Of a stretch of 64,000 bases of DNA, positions 9,972-18,937 are shown one piece after another. Position 1 is the first letter of the stretch; every line of letters starts with the position of its first letter. Source of the DNA: JBMDXK01 sp048594375 (GTDB lineage: Bacteria; Pseudomonadota; Alphaproteobacteria; Rhizobiales; Methylopilaceae); contig JBMDXK010000016.1 of the NCBI GenBank assembly GCA_048594375.1, positions 26,358 through 90,357 on the forward strand, in the 5' to 3' direction. The notes beneath the pieces are model-generated. The model saw only the letters and a program-made list of their open reading frames with translations. It made no database searches and was not told the origin of the DNA. A program made the translations under genes and the position numbers.

Positions 9972-10532
9972 ATGCGTATTATTTCCGGTAAATGGCGCGG
10001 TCGCGCACTTAAAGCACCCACCACCCATGATATTCGCCCCACATCGGATCGCTTGCGCGAAACCTTGTTCAATATTCTTGCCCATCATCCCGCAGTTCAA
10101 CTTGATGGTGCGCGGGTACTTGATCTGTTTGCTGGAACAGGTGCGCTGGGTCTTGAAGCGCTCTCCCGCGGGGCAGAGTTCAGCCTGTTTGTGGATGATG
10201 GCATTGAAGCGCGCGGCGTTCTTCGGGAAAATATCCATACCCTTGGCGCTCAGGGACAGAGCCGAATCTTCCGGCGTGATGCCACCCAGCTCGGCGCAAT
10301 TCAGGGAATGCCGCCCTTTACGCTTGTTTTTGCAGATCCGCCTTATGGCAACGGATTGGCAGAAAAAGCGCTTCAATCGGCTCTGGATGGAGGCTGGATT
10401 GCAGCAAATGCGATCATTGTCATTGAAGAAGATGCCAGCGCAACTGTGCAGCTTCCCAAAGCCCTTGTGGTGCTGGATACGCGCGAAACGGCACGCAGCA
10501 AGCTGCTGATTGCTCAAAACGCAGCATCATAA
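9972..10532 (+). CDS. rsmD: 16S rRNA (guanine(966)-N2)-methyltransferase
   Basis: 186-residue SAM-dependent methyltransferase that modifies G966 of 16S rRNA in the 30S subunit. The start at ATG 9972 (MRIISGKWRGR) is chosen because the family begins exactly there; upstream in-frame sequence to 9915 lacks homology character. Visible motifs are the N-terminal IRPTSDRLRETLFNIL, the SAM-binding DLFAGTGALGLEALSRG, and the catalytic ADPPYG near residue 122. The pseudouridine synthase gene that often precedes rsmD in alphaproteobacteria is not adjacent. Full length for the family. Confidence 0.95.
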   Translation: MRIISGKWRGRALKAPTTHDIRPTSDRLRETLFNILAHHPAVQLDGARVLDLFAGTGALGLEALSRGAEFSLFVDDGIEARGVLRENIHTLGAQGQSRIFRRDATQLGAIQGMPPFTLVFADPPYGNGLAEKALQSALDGGWIAANAIIVIEEDASATVQLPKALVVLDTRETARSKLLIAQNAAS

Positions 10533-10683
10533 AAAAGCACATAAAAATAAGCATTTTTCTGCAACCATGCTTGAAATTTTAGCATGTATTCCCTATGTTC
10601 ATGGGGAACATTATGCTTTATGCTAATGGTGTACGCTCTGCATCTGCATTGCACTTGATTTTTTATCAGAAGGACCCACGACG

Positions 10684-11439
10684 ATGTCGGATTTTGACCG
10701 CAACGCCACGGCCCAATACGGCTCAGCCGCCCAAGCCGGCGTGATTGACCAAGGCCTGCGCGCCTATATGCTTTCCGTGTATAACTACATGACTTTTGGC
10801 CTGGCCATTACGGGCTTGTTTGCCATTGGCGTGTTCATGGCCGCTGTTACAACCGATGCCACCGGTTCACGCGAACTCACCAGCTTTGGTGCAATGCTCT
10901 ACACCAGCCCGCTGAAATGGGTTGTCATGCTTGCCCCGCTCGGCATGGTGTTTTTTCTTTCCGCCAAGATCAACTCCCTTAGCGAGAGCAGTGCTAAAAT
11001 AGCGTTCTTTGCTTTTGCCGCATTGATGGGTCTTTCGCTGTCATCCATCTTCATGGTCTATACGGCAACTTCCATTTCCCGTGTGTTCTTTATCACCGCA
11101 GCAGCGTTCGGTGCGCTCAGCCTTTACGGTTACACTACAAAGCGTGACCTTTCCGGCATGGGTACCTTCCTGATTATGGGTCTGTTTGGGATTATTATTG
11201 CCTCTGTCGTCAATATTTTCCTTGGCAGTTCTACCTTGCAGTTTGTTGTTTCTGTAGTGGGTGTTCTGGTGTTCTCTGGCCTCACCGCTTACGACACACA
11301 GAACATCAAAAACATGTACAACGCTTATGATGACAGCGCCACCGCTGGCCGCAAAGCGATTATGGGTGCTTTGTCACTCTATCTGGACTTCATCAATCTC
11401 TTTACAATGTTGCTTCAATTGCTTGGAAACCGCGAATAA
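10684..11439 (+). CDS. BI-1/YccA family inner membrane protein
   Basis: 251 residues with about seven hydrophobic helices, of the Bax inhibitor-1 / TMBIM family. The N-terminal GVIDQGLRAYMLSVYNYM segment, the central FFLSAKINSLS loop, and the C-terminal GLTAYDTQNIK motif, whose Asp residues form the conserved pH-sensing pair in structurally known homologs, identify the family. Members act as membrane calcium-leak or stress-related proteins; the bacterial role is poorly defined. GAAGGA stands 8 bases before the ATG. The gene is followed by a strong terminator and is probably monocistronic. Confidence 0.92.
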   Translation: MSDFDRNATAQYGSAAQAGVIDQGLRAYMLSVYNYMTFGLAITGLFAIGVFMAAVTTDATGSRELTSFGAMLYTSPLKWVVMLAPLGMVFFLSAKINSLSESSAKIAFFAFAALMGLSLSSIFMVYTATSISRVFFITAAAFGALSLYGYTTKRDLSGMGTFLIMGLFGIIIASVVNIFLGSSTLQFVVSVVGVLVFSGLTAYDTQNIKNMYNAYDDSATAGRKAIMGALSLYLDFINLFTMLLQLLGNRE

Positions 11440-11465
11440 GCCGGAAGCGTTTTCCTCGGTATGTT

Positions 11466-11496
11466 TAACCCCGGCTAAAAACCGGGGTTATTTTTT
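11466..11496 (+). terminator. Intrinsic terminator after BI-1 gene
   Basis: Perfect 9-bp stem TAACCCCGG (11466-11474) with CCGGGGTTA (11482-11490), a 7-nt loop and a six-T run. It starts 27 bp after the stop codon. Confidence 0.92.
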
Positions 11497-11718
11497 ATCT
11501 CTACTTTATAAAATAGTTTTACAGAAGTAACAGCAAATCTGGAAACCTTAGCAAGCGTTAATCACGATTGTGACCAATGCCGTTACTGTTATTAACCGGA
11601 TATACCATGAATTTGTCATACCAATGACGTAAACACTTGTTCTTATAAGCTCTGTAGAAATCTTATTGAGTACTTTTATTGAGCGTGTTGCATCATTATA
11701 TTCCATCAGGAGAAAACT

Positions 11719-11919
11719 ATGCCTGAAGCCCATTTTGAACCGCAACTGCAACGCCCGGCTCCGCTGCGTGGCGATCTTGTTTCGCCCGCCCTGCGCGCGG
11801 ATGATCCGGAAATGGCTGCATTTCTGGAAAATCTTTATGCACGCAATTTGCCGGAAGCGGAAGAAGCTCTCGCCATTCGCCATTATGTCAAAGTACGGCA
11901 AAGCCGTTCTGCTGCCTAA
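11719..11919 (+). CDS. Small conserved-looking protein, function unknown
   Basis: 66 residues, hydrophilic, no membrane segment. The sequence is Pro/Glu/Ala rich, with LRADDPEMAAFLENLYARNLP in the centre, likely a short helix, and a basic C-terminus (RHYVKVRQSRSAA). It is judged real because an AGGAG ribosome binding site (11708-11712) lies 6 bases before the ATG and codon use matches its neighbours. It sits alone between the BI-1 gene and mutS. I do not recognise a domain. Confidence 0.62.
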   Translation: MPEAHFEPQLQRPAPLRGDLVSPALRADDPEMAAFLENLYARNLPEAEEALAIRHYVKVRQSRSAA

Positions 11920-12092
11920 TACCCTTTTCAGTTCGCAACGATTCCGCTGCGGTATCCGCCGCAGCATTCGAATGTTTTCCCCGCTTTATACATCGTTCTT
12001 ACAGGCAGAATTTCTTAAAAAGCTTTAACCTTTGTGACGCTTGCTTTACGGTATAGGTTCATTGTTCCTTATTATGAACTGCCTGTAGCTTC

Positions 12093-14819
12093 ATGCCTTC
12101 TTCATCAGCGCCCCTTTCTGTCGATACCGCGTCCGGCACAGATGCACGTGCCACCCCTTCTATTGAGCAATTTATCGAAATAAAAACTGCCAATCCGGAT
12201 TGTTTGCTGTTCTTCCGCATGGGCGATTTTTATGAAATGCTGTTCGAGGATGCAGAAATCGCCAGCCGCGCGGTCGGCCTCACACTTACAAAACGGGGCA
12301 AGCATCTCGGCAAAGACATTCCTTTATGCGGTGTGCCTGTAAAACAGGCCGAAAATTACCTTCAACGGTTGATTACGGCAGGCTACCGGATTGCCGTTGC
12401 CGAACAAATGGAAGATGCCGCGGAAGCTAAAAAGCGCGGGTATAAGGCTGTGGTGCGCCGTGACGTGGTGCGGCTGATTACGCCCGGCACCTTGTTTGAA
12501 GATGATTTGCTCGAACCACGCCGCGCCAATAATCTGGTGGTTGTTTCCCGTTCGGGGGCGGATGAGGGGGAGCGTTTTGGTCTGGCAACGGTTGATCTTT
12601 CCACAGGCTCGTTTTTGCTTAACGAAACCGACCGCAAAGGACTGGCTGCCGAACTGGCGCGTCTTGAGCCTGCCGAGTTGGCGGCGGCTGAAAATCTGCT
12701 GCATGACGAAGAGCTAAAACCTCATTTTATGCAGTCTGGCGCTTCCCTTTCTCCCCTTGGCCATAATCTGACCGATGATGCCAGCGCGGAGCGGCGGCTG
12801 AAAGAAGCCTTTGCCGTGCATGGCATGGAAGGATTGGGAAGTTTTACACCCGCAGAGCTTGCCGCAGCCGCAACCGCTGTCAGCTATGTCGCACGCACCC
12901 AACGCTCTGAGACGGTTCCCTTGCAATTTCCCAGCCGGACGGCGCAGGGCGGGTTTTTAGAAATTGATGCTGCCACCCGCGCCAATCTGGAAATCACCCG
13001 CACTTTGGGTGGGCAACGCAACGGCAGTGTGCTGAATGTTATTGATCGCACGATAACGGCTGCGGGGGCGCGGCTGCTCATGGAACGTATCTCAAGTCCG
13101 CTCACCGATGTGGGTGCCATTACTGCCCGCCATGACGCAGTGGGTTATTTCTTTGATAATCCTGCATTGCGGCGCGATGTGCGCGAAGCCCTGAAAGGAA
13201 TGCCAGACCTTTCCCGCGCCTTGCAGCGTCTGGCCTTGCAGCGGGGCGGCCCCCGCGATCTTGCTGGCATTGCGTTGGGTTTAAACCGTACCCGCCAGAT
13301 TGCGCAAACCATTGCGGCAAGCAGCCAGAATCAACTTCCCTTTGAACTTGAGGCGGCGCTCATGGCCGCCTTGGCAACGGATACGGATTTATGCGCTGAA
13401 CTGGAAAAGGCCTTGGCCGAGGAATTGCCGCTGCGCACATCGGATGGGGGGTTTATCCGCTCTGGCTTTAGTGCCGATCTGGATGAACAGCGCAGCCTGC
13501 GCGATGACAGCCGCCGTGTCATTATTGATATTCAAAACCGCTATGCGCAGGAAACAGAAGCGAAAACCTTGCGCATCAAGCACACCAATTTTCTTGGGTA
13601 TTTTGTTGAAGTGCCACCCGATATGGGTGAAGCTTTGCGGCAACCTCCCCACAATAGCACCTTTATTCATCGCCAGACCTTGCAGAACGCAATGCGGTTT
13701 TCAACCACTGAACTGGCCGAGCTGGAAACCCGTATTGCAGCAGCCGCAGACCGTTCTTTGGCAATTGAAAAAAGCCTGTTTGATGATTTCAGCAGCCGCA
13801 TTCTGGAAGCAAGCCAACCCATTAAACAGGCAGCCCATGCGCTGGCCATCCTTGATGTGACCGCAGCTTTGGCAGAGCTGGCTGTGGAATGCAGCTATGT
13901 GCGCCCCACTCTGGATACAAGCCTTGCGTTTTCCATTGAAAAAGGCCGTCATCCTGTGGTGGAACAGGCCACGCAAAAAGGAAAGTTTGTTGCCAATGAC
14001 TGCAATCTTTCCGCAATGCCACAATCGCCCGAATCCGGCAGACTGTGGTTGCTGACAGGGCCAAATATGGCCGGTAAATCAACATTTTTGCGCCAAAATG
14101 CACTGATTGTACTGCTGGCGCAGGCTGGTTCCTTTGTGCCTGCCGCCTCTGCACATTTCGGCGTGGTGGATCGGCTGTTTTCCCGTGTGGGTGCGGCCGA
14201 TGACCTTGCCCGTGGACGCTCCACCTTCATGGTGGAAATGGTGGAAACCGCAGCTATTCTTAATCAGGCGACCGCGCGTTCTTTGGTTATTCTGGATGAA
14301 ATCGGGCGGGGGACGTCCACATTTGACGGTCTTTCCATTGCATGGGCCACCCTTGAACATCTGCACGATGCCACCCGTTGCCGCACGCTGTTTGCTACTC
14401 ACTACCATGAGTTGACCCATCTTGCGAGCCGTCTGCCGCGCTTGCACAATGCCACGGTGAAAGTAGCAGAGTGGAAAGGCGAGGTCGTGTTCCTGCACGA
14501 AGTGATTGCTGGCGCTGCTGATCGCTCCTATGGCATACAGGTGGCGCGGCTTGCGGGTCTGCCGGACAAAGTGGTTGGCCGCGCGAAAGTCATCCTGAAA
14601 GAGCTGGAAAAAACAGATCGTTCCGCGCCCGTTGTGCAAATGCTGGATGGGTTGCCACTGTTTGCCTTAGAGGCAGCAGAATCACCGCCAGCGAAAGAAG
14701 CTACCGCGCCTATTATTGTGCCGCACCCTGTTTTGGATGAACTTGGCTCCATCAAGCCCGATGAACTCACCCCGCGCGATGCCCTTGATATTCTCTATCG
14801 CCTCAAGAGTATGACGTAA
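12093..14819 (+). CDS. mutS: DNA mismatch repair protein MutS
   Basis: 908-residue mismatch recognition ATPase. The N-terminal domain carries the mismatch-wedging Phe-Tyr-Glu of GDFYEML (Phe46 to Glu48). Connector, core and clamp domains follow. The ATPase shows Walker A GPNMAGKST (from residue 656, Lys662), Walker B LVILDEIGRGTSTFDG, and the ATHYHELTHL switch. The C-terminal helix-turn-helix region includes GRAKVILKELE, and the end is DALDILYRLKSM. Length is normal for the alphaproteobacterial form. No mutL lies in the window. It ends 5 bp from the end of the convergent LuxI-like gene with no terminator between them. Confidence 0.97.
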   Translation: MPSSSAPLSVDTASGTDARATPSIEQFIEIKTANPDCLLFFRMGDFYEMLFEDAEIASRAVGLTLTKRGKHLGKDIPLCGVPVKQAENYLQRLITAGYRIAVAEQMEDAAEAKKRGYKAVVRRDVVRLITPGTLFEDDLLEPRRANNLVVVSRSGADEGERFGLATVDLSTGSFLLNETDRKGLAAELARLEPAELAAAENLLHDEELKPHFMQSGASLSPLGHNLTDDASAERRLKEAFAVHGMEGLGSFTPAELAAAATAVSYVARTQRSETVPLQFPSRTAQGGFLEIDAATRANLEITRTLGGQRNGSVLNVIDRTITAAGARLLMERISSPLTDVGAITARHDAVGYFFDNPALRRDVREALKGMPDLSRALQRLALQRGGPRDLAGIALGLNRTRQIAQTIAASSQNQLPFELEAALMAALATDTDLCAELEKALAEELPLRTSDGGFIRSGFSADLDEQRSLRDDSRRVIIDIQNRYAQETEAKTLRIKHTNFLGYFVEVPPDMGEALRQPPHNSTFIHRQTLQNAMRFSTTELAELETRIAAAADRSLAIEKSLFDDFSSRILEASQPIKQAAHALAILDVTAALAELAVECSYVRPTLDTSLAFSIEKGRHPVVEQATQKGKFVANDCNLSAMPQSPESGRLWLLTGPNMAGKSTFLRQNALIVLLAQAGSFVPAASAHFGVVDRLFSRVGAADDLARGRSTFMVEMVETAAILNQATARSLVILDEIGRGTSTFDGLSIAWATLEHLHDATRCRTLFATHYHELTHLASRLPRLHNATVKVAEWKGEVVFLHEVIAGAADRSYGIQVARLAGLPDKVVGRAKVILKELEKTDRSAPVVQMLDGLPLFALEAAESPPAKEATAPIIVPHPVLDELGSIKPDELTPRDALDILYRLKSMT

Positions 14820-14824
14820 TAGGT

Positions 14825-15403
14825 TCAAAACCGGCGCAGACGCTGGATGGTATCCAGCGTTGATTGGTCAAACCGCATCAGCACAGCCACTGCCGTTTCA
14901 CCGTGTAAAAGCACTTCCGGCCCCAGGCGCTCCACATGAAAGCCAAGGTTTTCAAAGCGCCTGATCCATTTAGGGTGATATTCCACAATTATGCCTTCAA
15001 CCGCATGTTTCAATCCCCATTTCACCAAAGCGTAGGTGAGCATTGCACCATATTGGACTCCCTGCTTTTTGCGGTATTCAGGATGCACGCAATGGCGTGT
15101 CCATTCATAAATATGCGGTCCTGCTGGCATTTTTGCCGGATCGCATAATTCAGGCGCCACATGGGAAAGAACATGCGGCAATGTTGTGGGCAACATGCGC
15201 TGATACCCGATGACCTTATCATTGATCTTCAGAATAAAGTGATGGTTTTCGGGGCGCTCGAACTGGTCAATATCGCGGCCATCTTGGCGGCGCAAGTTTT
15301 CCCATCGCTTTTCGCCAACAAATACATCATGCCGTAGCCGGTAAGCCTGATCCATATCAGGCGTGAAAATAATATCATCTACACCAGAAAATGAATACAA
15401 CAT
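14825..15403 (-). CDS. LuxI-family acyl-homoserine-lactone synthase-like protein
   Basis: 192 residues from ATG 15403, chosen because GAAGGGAAG lies just upstream; a longer frame to 15442 lacks one. The protein has the LuxI/GNAT layout: RLRHDVFVGEKRW at about 22-34, carrying the Arg, Phe and Trp of the family N-terminus, then DQFERPENHHFIL, RMLPTTLPHVL, and EWTRHCVHPEYR with the conserved Glu and Arg. LuxI enzymes join SAM to an acyl chain from ACP or CoA. No LuxR-type regulator gene lies nearby, so it is an orphan here; an alternative is a related GNAT N-acyltransferase. The product chain length cannot be predicted. Confidence 0.78.
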   Translation of the reverse strand: MLYSFSGVDDIIFTPDMDQAYRLRHDVFVGEKRWENLRRQDGRDIDQFERPENHHFILKINDKVIGYQRMLPTTLPHVLSHVAPELCDPAKMPAGPHIYEWTRHCVHPEYRKKQGVQYGAMLTYALVKWGLKHAVEGIIVEYHPKWIRRFENLGFHVERLGPEVLLHGETAVAVLMRFDQSTLDTIQRLRRF

Positions 15404-15867
15404 CGGGCTTCCCTTCTTTCTATAGCCAATAAGGTACCGCACAAAAGGTATTAAGGTGTTTTACGAAAATACAACTGTTTTACAAAAAAATACACACTGC
15501 TTTTTCACGAAAAATGCTTGGTATCATTCACTAAAATACGCTTTATTGCGTCAACATAACGTTTGCAGCAATTACTACTTTAAATAGAACAAAAATATGC
15601 TTTACGTGATCTAATTCTTTTCTTATCAAAAAGTTCCACTTTTTTATTTTAAATTTTTCTTAACTATGAGATACAGGTTGAGAATTGCTGTTAACTGTTG
15701 TTCATTTTTTACAGCAATCACTTTTATTGTGGTTTCAATTAAAATTTTTATATGGATCCGCTATAAACTTTTGTTTTACGCAATTATCAGAAGCAGAAAC
15801 GGCCGGTAAATCTAAGACCGTGTACACTTCTACTGAAATTGCAATATGTGTGCTTTAAGGAATGTGT
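15404..15867. other. AT-rich divergent intergenic region
   Basis: 464 bp between the LuxI-like gene (minus) and the orphan gene at 15868 (plus). It is strongly AT-rich with many T and A tracts and holds no supported ORF, hairpin terminator or known operator. It must hold both promoters. A lux-box-like dyad was looked for and not found by eye. Confidence 0.55.
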
Positions 15868-16560
15868 ATGTTTTCTGTATCTTTGTCTGACGCGCCCCAA
15901 CAATTCTTCATGAATTCTTCTTTATCGGAAAAATTTTCAAGTGTTCTTGAAACCCAGAATATGCTGGGTTCAACTGCTTCCCGATATAAAAAGCCTCAAC
16001 ATCAGCAGGATTTTACAGTACTTACGCCTGAACAGCGTGAATATTACAAGAATTTGCCAGATCCTGATGGGCTGTCTCCGATAGATCATTCTATCCAAAA
16101 TGTTTTAGCCCATAAAGTTAAAGCCGATGATACTTTTGGGGTCGCGGATAAATTTTATAATGAGAGCGTGTTAAATATCCGTGGCCAGAATATTGCTGAT
16201 GAGGCATGGATGAAGGATTTTTCTGGTATAAATAGAATGCTGCATCCTGATAAATATGCCCGAATACAAGCTGTTTATCAAAACTCAACCTCTACTCTTG
16301 AAAAAAATTTGCGCGAGTCATCTAGACTTGACACGCAAGCTGTTCAGGCGATTAAAGCGCTTAAAAATGCTTTCACTGAATTTGAAGCCACTTTTTCAGG
16401 CCATGAACGCTTTGCAGACGAATTTAGCGTAGTGAAATCTGATCTTGGCGACTTTGAAACAAGTGATGCGCGTTTTGTGGAACGCAGCGCACAAAGCTTT
16501 GCGGAGGCCGAGCAACTTGCAAAGATACTGAAGAAAATGGGCGTGGAAGATATTGAATAA
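15868..16560 (+). CDS. AT-rich orphan gene, function unknown
   Basis: 230-residue hydrophilic protein without signal peptide, membrane helix or recognised domain. ATG 15868 is preferred over ATG 15862 because AAGGA (15857-15861) then sits 6 bases upstream. The composition is rich in Ser, Asn, Lys and Gln, with predicted helical stretches in the second half (for example DTQAVQAIKALKNAFTEFEA). Codon use is AT-rich compared with mutS and the flanking genes, a possible sign of transfer or of an exported or effector-like protein. It is followed by an intrinsic terminator and is probably transcribed alone. Confidence 0.7.
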   Translation: MFSVSLSDAPQQFFMNSSLSEKFSSVLETQNMLGSTASRYKKPQHQQDFTVLTPEQREYYKNLPDPDGLSPIDHSIQNVLAHKVKADDTFGVADKFYNESVLNIRGQNIADEAWMKDFSGINRMLHPDKYARIQAVYQNSTSTLEKNLRESSRLDTQAVQAIKALKNAFTEFEATFSGHERFADEFSVVKSDLGDFETSDARFVERSAQSFAEAEQLAKILKKMGVEDIE

Positions 16561-16604
16561 AAATAATAAGAAATAGAATGACGTAGCGGTTTAAAAATGT
16601 TGCA

Positions 16605-16639
16605 ATCCCTCTCTTGCCATTTCAAGAGAGGGATTTTTT
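16605..16639 (+). terminator. Intrinsic terminator after orphan gene
   Basis: Perfect 12-bp stem ATCCCTCTCTTG (16605-16616) with CAAGAGAGGGAT (16623-16634), a 6-nt loop and a T-run to 16639. It lies between convergent genes and faces the plus-strand orphan gene; the minus-strand T-run is weak. Confidence 0.88.
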
Positions 16640-16651
16640 AAAAAGCTGTAA

Positions 16652-17674
16652 TTAGCGGATGGGTAAGCCGTAGTGCAGGCCGTTCCCGGTTGTCCAGAGT
16701 TCATTAAAACCGCGCTGAATGGCAAGCGGTGTATCAAGGCCGAGATTACGCTCGAAGCTTTCACCGTAATTGCCAACGTGCTTTACAATATTATAAGCCC
16801 ATTGCTTATCCAGACCTAAAGCCGCGCCAAATTCACCTTCTTGCCCCAGAAATCTTTTAATCTCAGGGTTTTCGTTATTGGCTGCCTTTTCATCAATATT
16901 GTCTTTGGTAAGGCCGAATTCTTCTGCATTAAATTGTGCTGCCAGTACCCAGCGCGCAATTTTGAACCACTGCTCATCACCCTGACGCACCGCAGGTCCT
17001 AAAGGTTCTTTGGAGATGATTTCCGGCAATACAACGTAATCATTGGGATTTTTAAATTTGGTGCGGCTGGAATACAAACCCGATGCATCATTGGTAAATA
17101 CCTCGCAGCGCCCCGCCTCAAAAGCTTGCAATACTTCCGCAAAGCTCGCAAACACAACCACTTCATATTTCATCCCATTGGCACGGAAATAATCACCAAT
17201 GTTCAATTCCAGCGTTGTACCAGCCTGGGTGCAAATGGACGCGCCATCCAGACCTTTCACACTGGTAATATTCAGCTTTTTAGGCACAAGAAAACCTTGC
17301 CCATCGTAATAATTGACACCCACAAAGGATAATCCTAAGTTTGTATCACGGCTTAAAGTGATGGTAGTATTGCGCGCCAGAACATCCACTTCCCCGGATT
17401 GTAGCGCCGTAAAGCGATCTTTTGCTGAAAGAGAAGAGAACTGCACTTTGGTTGCATCACCAAATACTGCGGCCGCCAGCGAGCGGCAATAGTCCACATC
17501 CAGCCCGTTCCACTCCCCTTTATCATCAGGGAATGAAAAGCCCGGCAAGCCTGTCGTTACACCACATTTAATATAGCCGCGGCTTTTAACAGCATCCAGC
17601 GTTTTTGCATAAGCGGGCATTGCCGATGCCACCGTCATTGCCGCAATACCCATAAAAATATTCGTTGCCTTCAT
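16652..17674 (-). CDS. aapJ: AapJ-like general L-amino acid binding protein
   Basis: 340-residue periplasmic solute-binding protein of the family 3 (polar amino acid) type. ATG 17674 is preferred because GGGGGAGGG precedes it. A signal peptide runs to about residue 22 (ASAMPAYA). The mature start TLDAVKSRGYIKCGV, the GFSFPDDKGEWNGLDVDYCRS binding-lobe segment, and the C-terminal GLHYGLPIR are typical of AapJ/BztA. It would deliver amino acids to an AapQMP ABC permease, but no permease or ATPase gene follows; the next gene downstream is convergent. Either the permease lies elsewhere or this is an extra binding protein. Confidence 0.92.
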   Translation of the reverse strand: MKATNIFMGIAAMTVASAMPAYAKTLDAVKSRGYIKCGVTTGLPGFSFPDDKGEWNGLDVDYCRSLAAAVFGDATKVQFSSLSAKDRFTALQSGEVDVLARNTTITLSRDTNLGLSFVGVNYYDGQGFLVPKKLNITSVKGLDGASICTQAGTTLELNIGDYFRANGMKYEVVVFASFAEVLQAFEAGRCEVFTNDASGLYSSRTKFKNPNDYVVLPEIISKEPLGPAVRQGDEQWFKIARWVLAAQFNAEEFGLTKDNIDEKAANNENPEIKRFLGQEGEFGAALGLDKQWAYNIVKHVGNYGESFERNLGLDTPLAIQRGFNELWTTGNGLHYGLPIR

Positions 17675-17897
17675 GTCAGCCCTCCCCCAGCTATTATACA
17701 TGAAATAAAATGTAATTCACGCAAAAGCATAAATTTATTTTGTGCTATTATTTGTACATGTAAAATATATGTGTGCAAGGCTTTATGCAAGATGAATATG
17801 CATAGCTGCGAGTACTACGGGGCATAGCTATATTCCAACATGCCAATGAATATTTTACTGAGCGCCGTTTAAAACAGTTCCGCTCTCTTGCGTTCGC

Positions 17898-18737
17898 TTA
17901 ACTGTCTTCGAGTGTTTGTGATAGGGGCGCTGTTTCTTTCATGGTCTGCCATCTGTTCTTTTGGGTCATTGCGCTGCGCCAATACGCAACGTTTTCTTTT
18001 GCGGCTTCGGGCGACAAATCCTGCCGCGCCAACTCTTCTGCTTCTTTGAACTTGCCTTGCAGCGCAAGTACGAGCACCAGATTCTGTCTTACTTTTGGTG
18101 TTGCCGCAGGAAGTGCCACGGCCTGACGCAAGACTTTCTCTGCCTCAGGCAACTGTTCAGACAAGGCATAGGATAACCCAAGATTCGATAAAATTGCGGC
18201 TTCATTCGGATGCGTTTTCAGTGCGGTCAGATAATAGCGCCGAGCATCGGAAAAGCGTCCAAGCTGATCCAGAATGGCACCTTGTGCGTTCAAAATACGC
18301 CAATCCGGCCGTTCTGGCTGATGCGCACGCTCCAGCACTCTCAAAGCTTCTTCCAGATTGCCTGATTCGGCGAGAGCTCTGCCGTAAGCTGCCAGAATTG
18401 CCGGTTGTTTAGGATGTGCAATCGCGGCTTGTTGCAACAAGGCTACCGCCTGTGCGCGCTGTCCTACGCCACGCAATGATGTGGCATAGTTGAGCATAAC
18501 GCTGGGATTTTTAGGTTCTTTATCATACCGCGCGCCCCAATACTGCGCCAGCTGCCGCCATTGCGCCTCGGTGCGCGGCTGCTCTGCCTGCACCGTTGAC
18601 GCGCCTTGCACAGCTCCTTGACGAGCGGAAATACTTCCTGTGGTTTGCGGATTGCTGACACACCCGCCCAAGGTCACAGCACTGATTGCTAAGCAAACCA
18701 ACCTCAAACGGCGCACAGATAATGACCTTTGCAACAT
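17898..18737 (-). CDS. TPR lipoprotein, TadD-like
   Basis: 279 residues from ATG 18737, chosen because GAGGGG lies 5 bases upstream; the open frame continues to 18851. The N-terminus is a lipoprotein signal peptide with lipobox LGGC (Cys near residue 25). After a Gln/Ser-rich linker come four to five tetratricopeptide repeats from about residue 80 to 240 (for example AILAAYGRALAESGNLEEAL and AILSNLGLSYALSEQLPEAE). TadD, the outer membrane lipoprotein of the Tad pilus, has this layout, and TadE/TadG-like genes lie 14 kb away. The TadD assignment is therefore likely but rests on architecture. Confidence 0.72.
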   Translation of the reverse strand: MLQRSLSVRRLRLVCLAISAVTLGGCVSNPQTTGSISARQGAVQGASTVQAEQPRTEAQWRQLAQYWGARYDKEPKNPSVMLNYATSLRGVGQRAQAVALLQQAAIAHPKQPAILAAYGRALAESGNLEEALRVLERAHQPERPDWRILNAQGAILDQLGRFSDARRYYLTALKTHPNEAAILSNLGLSYALSEQLPEAEKVLRQAVALPAATPKVRQNLVLVLALQGKFKEAEELARQDLSPEAAKENVAYWRSAMTQKNRWQTMKETAPLSQTLEDS

Positions 18738-18937
18738 AGAACCCCTCATCGGGAAATGTGAAATACCCATCCTTCTGTTATGAACGATTAACCCTAATGC
18801 TTGATTAACCACCATACTATTTATGCATAAAGAGCGCATTTTAAGTCCCATAACGGCACTTGTTATACAATATTTGCTTGTAATAATAGAAATATTGCCT
18901 ATGTATAAACCACTTAGCGGTTTCTATGGAGAATGCC

